Below are positions 1 to 5,019 of a stretch of DNA of 5,019 nucleotides, in pieces. Source of the DNA: Candidatus Altimarinota bacterium (GTDB lineage Bacteria; Patescibacteriota; Gracilibacteria; Absconditabacterales; Absconditicoccaceae); contig JAMOTU010000056.1 of assembly GCA_027062165.1 (NCBI GenBank), positions 1-5,019 on the forward strand. Reading direction: 5' to 3'. The position numbers and the translations under genes were made by a program. The notes beneath the pieces were generated by a model. That model had not been told where the DNA came from, searched no databases, and saw only the letters and a program-made list of their open reading frames with translations. Position 1 is the first letter of the stretch. Each line of letters opens with the position of its first letter.

Positions 1-50
1 TAAAAGTAATTAGATTTTAACAAATTTTAAAATTTTTCAAGATAAATATT
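1..50. other. AT-rich leader before ruvA
   Basis: This stretch is almost entirely A and T and contains no gene I can recognise. The TAA at 1-3 could be the stop codon of an upstream gene on the same strand, but nothing before it is visible. An in-frame TAA at 18-20 closes the ruvA frame, so ruvA cannot begin further upstream than the codons after it. I see no convincing promoter or ribosome-binding site here. A self-complementary run of A and T at 22-35 is low complexity and probably meaningless. Confidence 0.4.
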
Positions 51-602
51 ATGTTTAATTACTTTGTTTGAGAAATAAAAACAATAGAAAATAAAACTTT
101 CTTAATGAATAACTTTTTCTGATTTCAAGTTTTATACAAATGAAATAAAACAAAGTGAAGTTTCTTTTTATATCCATACCGAGATCAAAATTTACATACC
201 TATATCTATTTTTGTTTCGATAATATAAAATCTAAAAATCTTTTTGAAAAACTAATTAAATTACCAGGCATATGACCTAAAAATGCTTTTAATATAGCTA
301 CCATTCCTGAAGAAAAACTTAAAAAAATTATTGATGAAACCAATATTAAACTATTAACTCAAATACCAGGTATATGACCTAAAACAGCAAAAAGAATAAT
401 TATTGAATTAAAAGATCAAATAAGTAAAATTGATGAAGAATTTTTAAAAGAAAATGAAGAAATAGTAAACAAAATTGTATCAACATTAACAAATTTATGA
501 TATGAATCAAAAACAATAAAAAAACTACTTAAAACTTGCCCTATAAAATTAGAAGAAAAAAATTTATCAAACATAATAAAACGAATTTTAGATAATCTTT
601 AA
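51..602 (+). CDS. ruvA: Holliday junction branch migration protein RuvA (TGA read as Gly)
   Basis: RuvA binds four-way DNA junctions as a tetramer and loads the RuvB helicase for branch migration in recombinational repair. The 183-residue product is slightly shorter than the usual ~200. Residues 1-62 match the OB-fold domain (MFNYFVGEIKTIENKTFL; compare MIGYLKGKV in other RuvAs) but are divergent. Two helix-hairpin-helix motifs follow, LPGIGPKNAF at 71-80 and IPGIGPKTAKRIIIEL at 105-120. The C-terminal RuvB-binding helical domain lies at about 137-183 and contains LGYESK. Seven of nine glycines are TGA, including one in each HhH motif. The start ATG at 51 gives the canonical RuvA N-terminus, and an in-frame stop lies just upstream at 18. 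No Shine-Dalgarno sequence is evident. The next gene starts 11 nt downstream. CGA codons at residues 44 and 178 could be Arg or Trp. Identification is firm; the fine structure of the N-domain is less so. Confidence 0.93.
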
Positions 603-613
603 TAACCGTGACT

Positions 614-1771
614 ATGTTAATACTAATTGTTTTTGTGCTGTTAATGATCGGTAGTGCTTTAACTTATAACGTATATAGCATTTTCAAACCATTTATAAAT
701 AATCTATGAAATATCCAAAACTATAATATAGCTTATCGGTGAGCTATGAGTAGCATTGAAAGAGCTGAATTAGTTTTAAGATATCATATAGCTTGATTTG
801 AATGAAGTGGATGATGGATAAATAATACTGAATGGTGACCTGATTCTGATAAAAAAACAAACGAATTTTGACTTTTAAGTATTAGTAAAAATTGATTTTA
901 TCGGCAAATAAAATCTAAAGTAAATGGCAATACTATACCTTCCAACTGAAATTGAAATATAGAATATGACTTACAACGGACAGGAACAGACTATGGAGGC
1001 CCTAGTAAAAATTTCAATAAATTAGACTACAATATATCAGAAGAAATATTACTTTACTATGACAATACTTCCTCTATTGATTATTATTACTCTTGAGTTG
1101 AAGAAATCAAAGATGTCTGAGCTAGTTATATTAGTTGAACAATCAGATTACCTCCAAAAATAAATAAAAAATTCTGAGAACAACTAGCAACTTCCATAGA
1201 TTTAGATGAAGATGGAATAAGTGATGACATCATAGTAAATCGGACTATATTTGGAAAAGATTCAAATTGAAATGATTTCTCCATAATACCAACTATAGAC
1301 GTTGACTACGATACTAATAGCATAAAATGAAATGATACAGCTATCAGAGAAGATGTTATAAATAATATGTCTGACCAAAACAATCCTTGATATCTTAGCT
1401 TTTGAAATAATAAAAATCCAAGATGTTGAACTACAGACTATTCATGTACAGATCCGACCTATCATAATATTATACCAGAAGACTCTCCTTTCAGCTGAAA
1501 AAGTTTCAAAAATATATTTACTGACAGTTCTGTTAATAAACTTCATCTAAAATTTTCTATTGTGAATCTAATGAAAACAAATTGAGAAAAAATTTATCCT
1601 TTTTTAGAATATAAATTATATTTAAACTGAGCATCAAATATATCAGATATATCAGATAGATTTTTTCACATTATGTGAGTATGAAAAGTAAACGAATATA
1701 AAGTAATAATTAGACTAGCTATACCAGTTGTTAAATCAACAGCAGCTTCAGATTTTACTATACTTTTTTAA
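614..1771 (+). CDS. Pilin-like, N-terminally membrane-anchored surface protein
   Basis: The 385-residue product begins with an uncharged hydrophobic helix (residues 1-18, MLILIVFVLLMIGSALTY). A conserved-looking segment follows, with IERAELVLRYH and then GFEGSGGW at 61-68. The rest is a polar, Asn/Asp/Ser-rich presumed extracellular region. An aspartate loop, D196-L-D-E-D-G-I-S-D-D205, matches the DxDxDG calcium-binding pattern. Two cysteines (C271, C278) could form a disulfide. The C-terminus ends in a strand-like SDFTILF. The overall plan resembles the PilX/pilin-like proteins I recall from CPR genomes, but I cannot name a family with certainty and no function is demonstrated. A type III/IV prepilin cleavage motif is missing. 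The only upstream alternative start is GTG at 608, since a stop at 593-595 closes the frame. About 24 of 32 glycines are TGA. Four CGG codons (residues 42, 97, 122, 210) are of uncertain meaning. It lies between ruvA and a membrane glycosyltransferase, which suggests an envelope role. Confidence 0.8.
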
Positions 1772-1772
1772 A

Positions 1773-3386
1773 ATGATGAAAAATTTTATAGAAATTAGTT
1801 TTATAAAAAACAAATATCCCAAACTCTTTAGAATCATTTTGTTTTTACCTGGTCTAGCAAGTATTACAATAATCTCCGTAACTGCAGGAGGATATTTTTT
1901 TTATTTACAATGATACTATAACGATATTATTCTAACTATTTGATTATTGATAATAGCATACTATTTACGATGGATAATAAGATGATTGGAATATATTTCT
2001 TTTATTTTATACGCATTATTTAAAATAAAAAAATTTGAAAAAATAAACTTTGAAAAAATACTAAAATGAGAATATACAAACTTAGAAGAAAAAAAACTCA
2101 TAAAAAAAATGAAAGAAAACCAAGAAAATTTAAATGCATATGAAATTGTTCATCGATGCCTTATACCAACCTATAAAGAAAGTGAATCTATATTACAAGA
2201 TACTCTATCCAACTTGGTAAAATCCAATTTTGATAAAAATAAAATAGCTGTTACTATTTGCTGAGAAGAGGCAGATAAAGAAAACTTCTTAAAAATAATA
2301 CAAAATTTAGAAAAAAAATTTAAAAACAAATTTTGATTTTTCAATTATACGATACATCCAAAATGAATACCTTGAGAAATACCCTGAAAATGAGCTAATA
2401 TTAAATATGCTGCTAAACAAACTTACCAAAAAATACTAAAACATTTTAACACTACTCCAGAAAAAGTATTAGTTACTACTCTAGATGCAGATACAAATGT
2501 CGACAAAGAATATTTTAACATCCTAACATATTCTTATTTAAGTACACCTAACAAAAAATACAAATCCTATCAACCCTTGATTTTCTTTTTTAACAATTTT
2601 TGGGATGCTCCATTTTTTAGTAAAGCTGTAAGTTTAGGAAACAGTTACTGGATATTATTTAATACTACAAAAAATAAATGATTGAGAAATTTCTCAACTC
2701 ATGCTCAACCATTAGATGCTCTAATAGAGTTAGATTTCTGGTCAAACGAGACAATAGTAGAAGATTGACATCAATATCGAAGAAGTTATTTTGGATTCTA
2801 TTGAAATCATGAATGTGTCCCTGTATATACAAAAGTATATCAAGATGCAAATTTAAATAAAAATATTTTACTAACTGCAAAAGCTCAATACAATCAAATG
2901 AGAAGATGGGCTCATTGAGCAGAAGATATATCATATAGCGTATGTCAACGAATATACAATTTCAAACAATTAAACTTCCGAAGAACATTGTATGAAGTAT
3001 TAAGACTAACAGAAGGTCATATTATGTGGGCTAGCTTACATTTTGTACTCAGTATATGATTCTGGCTAACTTTAATAAAAGATATCAAATTTTTTTCTCA
3101 AAATTCTTTAGGAAAAGTTCTGTCAATTTTTCTTGGGATATCTTTAATATTTTTATTATTGACAACTATTTTAAACATTCTTCTATCTCCTTGGTATAAA
3201 TTATCAAAAAAAGAAAAAATAATAGAATTTTTAAAATTTATAACTCTATATCCTATTTTTATTTGACCTATCTTGGTAATTTTTTCAGGACTACCAGCAT
3301 TACATACACAAATAATGCTTATGCTAGGAAAACCTATGAAAAAATTTAATGTAACTATTAAAGTAAGAAAAAATGAATCTATATAA
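1773..3386 (+). CDS. Membrane glycosyltransferase, family 2 (cellulose synthase-like)
   Basis: This is predicted to move sugar from a nucleotide sugar to a lipid or growing glycan at the cytoplasmic membrane. The 537-residue protein has two N-terminal membrane segments (about 21-45 and 52-70) and a cytoplasmic GT-A domain (about 125-400). It ends with three membrane segments (about 417-436, 449-471, 489-512). GT2 signatures appear in order: IPTYKE, the PGEIPGKGAN segment, the metal/nucleotide-sugar DxD as D238-A-D240, the catalytic-base ED at 330-331, and QMRRW at 375-379 (QxxRW). The segment YQPLIFFFNNFWDAP also fits membrane GT2 relatives. The substrate cannot be deduced. The ATG at 1773 follows the previous stop by 1 nt; ATG at 1776 is an equal candidate and neither has a Shine-Dalgarno sequence. 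About 16 of 26 glycines are TGA, the first at residue 47, so a standard-code reading truncates it to a short peptide. Five CGA codons (66, 128, 336, 393, 403) may encode Trp. Its 3' end overlaps uvrC by 14 nt. Confidence 0.9.
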
Positions 3387-5019
3387 AAAAGTTAAACTAC
3401 TACCAGAAAAACCTTGAGTATATTTATTCAAAACAAAGTCTTGAAAAATTTTATATGTTGGTAAAGCAAAAAATTTAAAAAAAAGAGTGTCTCAATATTT
3501 TCAAAAAGATATATGAGTCTGGAAAGAAGAAATGCTATCTCGCGCTGAAGATATAGATTTTATTATAACAAAATCAGAAGAAGAAAGTCTACTTTTAGAA
3601 AATAATTTAATAAAAAAATATCAACCGCCTTTTAACAGCCTTTTAAAATGAGATACAGGATATATTTATATAAGAATATGATGGTCCAACAATTGTGAAA
3701 AATGCAAAAATTTTCCTAAAATAGAATTTACCAGATATAAAGACAAACCTTGAATATATATATGACCTAAACCTTGGAAAAAAAATCTAAAAAAAACACT
3801 ACAAATATTAAGACAAATATTAAAATTTAGAACTTGTTCTGATACACAATTCAAAAAATGAAAAATCTGTTCTGATTTTATATTCTGATTATGTAAATGA
3901 TGGTGTTTAACTGAAAATCAAACAGAAAAATATAAATTAGAATATAAAAGAGTTATTGATTTAATAATTGATTTCTTCAAATGAGAAATTAAACCTGTTA
4001 AAAATATAATTTTAACACAAATAGAAGAAGCTATCAAAAAAGAAAACTTCGAACGGGCAGCGAAGTTAAGAGATATATATTACTTCCTAAATAAAATATC
4101 AGAAGAACAAAGTGTTGTTTTAGAAGAAGATGTAAATTGATATTATTTTTTAATAAAACAGATAGAAAATTTTATAATATTTGTCATAACTTATTTTCAT
4201 AATTGAAAGCTAATTGATATAATAAAGTACAAAGAAAAATGAATAACTTTGGAGGAAGCTTTACAAACTATTAAAACAGAATTTTGAAACAATATTAAAT
4301 TTGAAAAAATATCTAATAAAATGATTTTTGGATATCAATGAATTCTAAAAAATAAAGAAGATATTTTAAAATTTTTATCAGATCAAATAGATACCATTAT
4401 CATTGCATCTAGTTTTGAAAAAGAAAACATATTAAATGAAATTCTAAAAAATATTCAAATAAAACTAGAACTTAAAAATTTTCCTTATAAAATAGAATGA
4501 CTAGACATCTCTCACCTTAGTTGAGGACGGACAAGTTGATGATTAGTTAAAATGATATGATGAATAATGTATAAAAGATGATATAGAAAATATAAAATAA
4601 AAACACCTATCGAAAAATGAGATGACCTAGCTAGTCTGAAAGAAGTATTAACTCGTAGATTCAAACTAAACGATAACTTATCCATAGAAAATTTAGATTT
4701 GCCAGATCTATTTATTATAGATGGATGAGAAAACCAAATATGAATTCTAAAGGATTTAATAAAAGAATACCCTAAATTTTCAAAAATTTTAGATAAAGTT
4801 GACTTTATAAGTATAGAGAAATGAAAATCTAGATCTAGAAAATGAAAATTACAATGAGAAAAAGAAAATATTTATATATTTAAAAATAACCAAATTATTA
4901 AATATTCATCTGAAATTTTATCAGATGAAGAATTAAAAATTTTAACCAAAGTAAGAGATGAAGCCCATAGATTTGCTAATATATATAGAATAGAGCAAAT
5001 GAAAAAAGAATTTAAATAA
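3373..5019 (+). CDS. uvrC: Excinuclease ABC subunit UvrC, lacking the C-terminal (HhH)2 domain
   Basis: UvrC makes the dual incision around lesions marked by UvrA/UvrB in nucleotide excision repair. The 548-residue product shows an N-terminal GIY-YIG nuclease domain: LPEKPGVYLF, then YVGKAKNLKKRV with R38, and E76 in LLLEN. Next is a cysteine cluster C155-x10-C166-x7-C174-x3-C178, matching the [4Fe-4S] ligands described for E. coli UvrC. The UvrB-binding UVR motif lies at about 212-245 (NFERAAKLRD). The RNase H-like nuclease domain has D378 in LDISH, D450 in IDGG and H532 in DEAHRF. The protein stops 16 residues after that histidine, so the tandem helix-hairpin-helix domain that usually brings UvrC to ~600 residues is absent. 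An extra C108-x2-C111 sits in a small insertion. The ATG at 3373 gives the canonical N-terminus and overlaps the glycosyltransferase gene by 14 nt, suggesting translational coupling. About 29 of 34 glycines are TGA, including two in-frame TGA-TGA pairs. Confidence 0.95.
4045..4067. repeat. 7-bp perfect inverted repeat inside uvrC
   Basis: The arms AACTTCG (4045-4051) and CGAAGTT (4061-4067) are perfect complements around a 9-nt, relatively GC-rich loop. The site falls in the codons for the conserved UVR motif (NFERAAKLRD), so the bases are largely explained by protein constraint and there is no T-run after it to make a terminator. It stands out mainly because G+C clusters are rare in this window. 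Chance is the likeliest explanation. Confidence 0.3.

Noticed and set aside
22..35. Perfect A/T palindrome
   Set aside because: Low-complexity sequence expected by chance at this base composition; no further support for an operator.
17..46. Possible promoter, TTAACA at 17-22 and GATAAA at 41-46
   Set aside because: Match is weak in AT-rich sequence and would put the transcription start inside the ruvA start codon.
1640..1657. Tandem 9-bp repeat ATATCAGAT x2
   Set aside because: Simply encodes ISDISD within the pilin-like gene; too short to be a meaningful repeat element.
1728..1913. Small 61-residue protein starting at TTG 1728
   Set aside because: Its end is a TGA that is glycine in this organism, and its first part overlaps the pilin-like gene. 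It is the N-terminus of the GT2 read with the wrong code; the real start is ATG 1773 or 1776.
2665..2934. Minus-strand open frame of 89 codons
   Set aside because: It is antisense to the GT2 catalytic region, which carries the ED and QxxRW motifs; the reverse product has no recognisable domain.
3666..3854. Minus-strand open frame of 62 codons
   Set aside because: It is antisense to the UvrC segment with conserved FPKIEFTR and the cysteine cluster; a shadow of the real gene.
4248..4256. GGAGG-like sequence inside uvrC
   Set aside because: It encodes Leu-Glu-Glu in frame and no start codon with a supported gene follows it.
51..5019. Decayed pseudogenes full of stop codons, or Mycoplasma-type code (TGA = Trp)
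   Set aside because: All interruptions are TGA, the reading frames are otherwise intact, and TGA sits at invariant glycines while TGG marks Trp.

Overview
The window is low-G+C, single-strand-coding DNA from a bacterium that reads TGA as glycine. In the standard code it looks almost gene-free. With TGA read through, it resolves into four complete, tightly packed genes on the + strand. The decisive evidence is the two helix-hairpin-helix motifs of RuvA, both of which read PGI-TGA-PK where the family has PGIGPK. UvrC agrees: its KPGVY and DGG motifs also have TGA at the glycine. TGG remains in use at tryptophan positions such as QxxRW, so this is not the Mycoplasma-type code (TGA = Trp). By hand count about 76 of about 101 glycines are TGA. 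This points to the Patescibacteria/CPR lineages Absconditabacteria (SR1) or Gracilibacteria, with genetic code 25 or the related code 37. In code 37 (Absconditabacterales) CGA and CGG also mean Trp. Several of the 13 CGA/CGG codons here would make good sense as Trp, but the window alone does not settle it.

Layout: 1-50 is short AT-rich sequence before the first gene, possibly with the last stop codon of an upstream gene at 1-3. 51-602 is ruvA (Holliday junction binding). 614-1771 is an N-terminally anchored, pilin-like surface protein with a putative calcium-binding aspartate loop. 1773-3386 is a multi-pass membrane glycosyltransferase of family 2. 3373-5019 is uvrC (excision-repair nuclease), whose stop codon is the last base of the window.

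Gene spacing is 11 nt, 1 nt and a 14-nt overlap. There is no room for internal terminators and no recognisable Shine-Dalgarno sequence at any start, so the four are probably one transcription unit with coupled translation. Functionally it is a mixed cluster: two DNA repair/recombination proteins flank two cell-envelope proteins. The most notable points are the recoding, the possible second reassignment (CGA/CGG), a UvrC that stops before the usual C-terminal (HhH)2 domain and carries an extra CxxC insertion, and a divergent RuvA N-terminal domain. I saw no mobile element, CRISPR array, tRNA or rRNA. In residue descriptions CGA/CGG are written as Arg unless stated.
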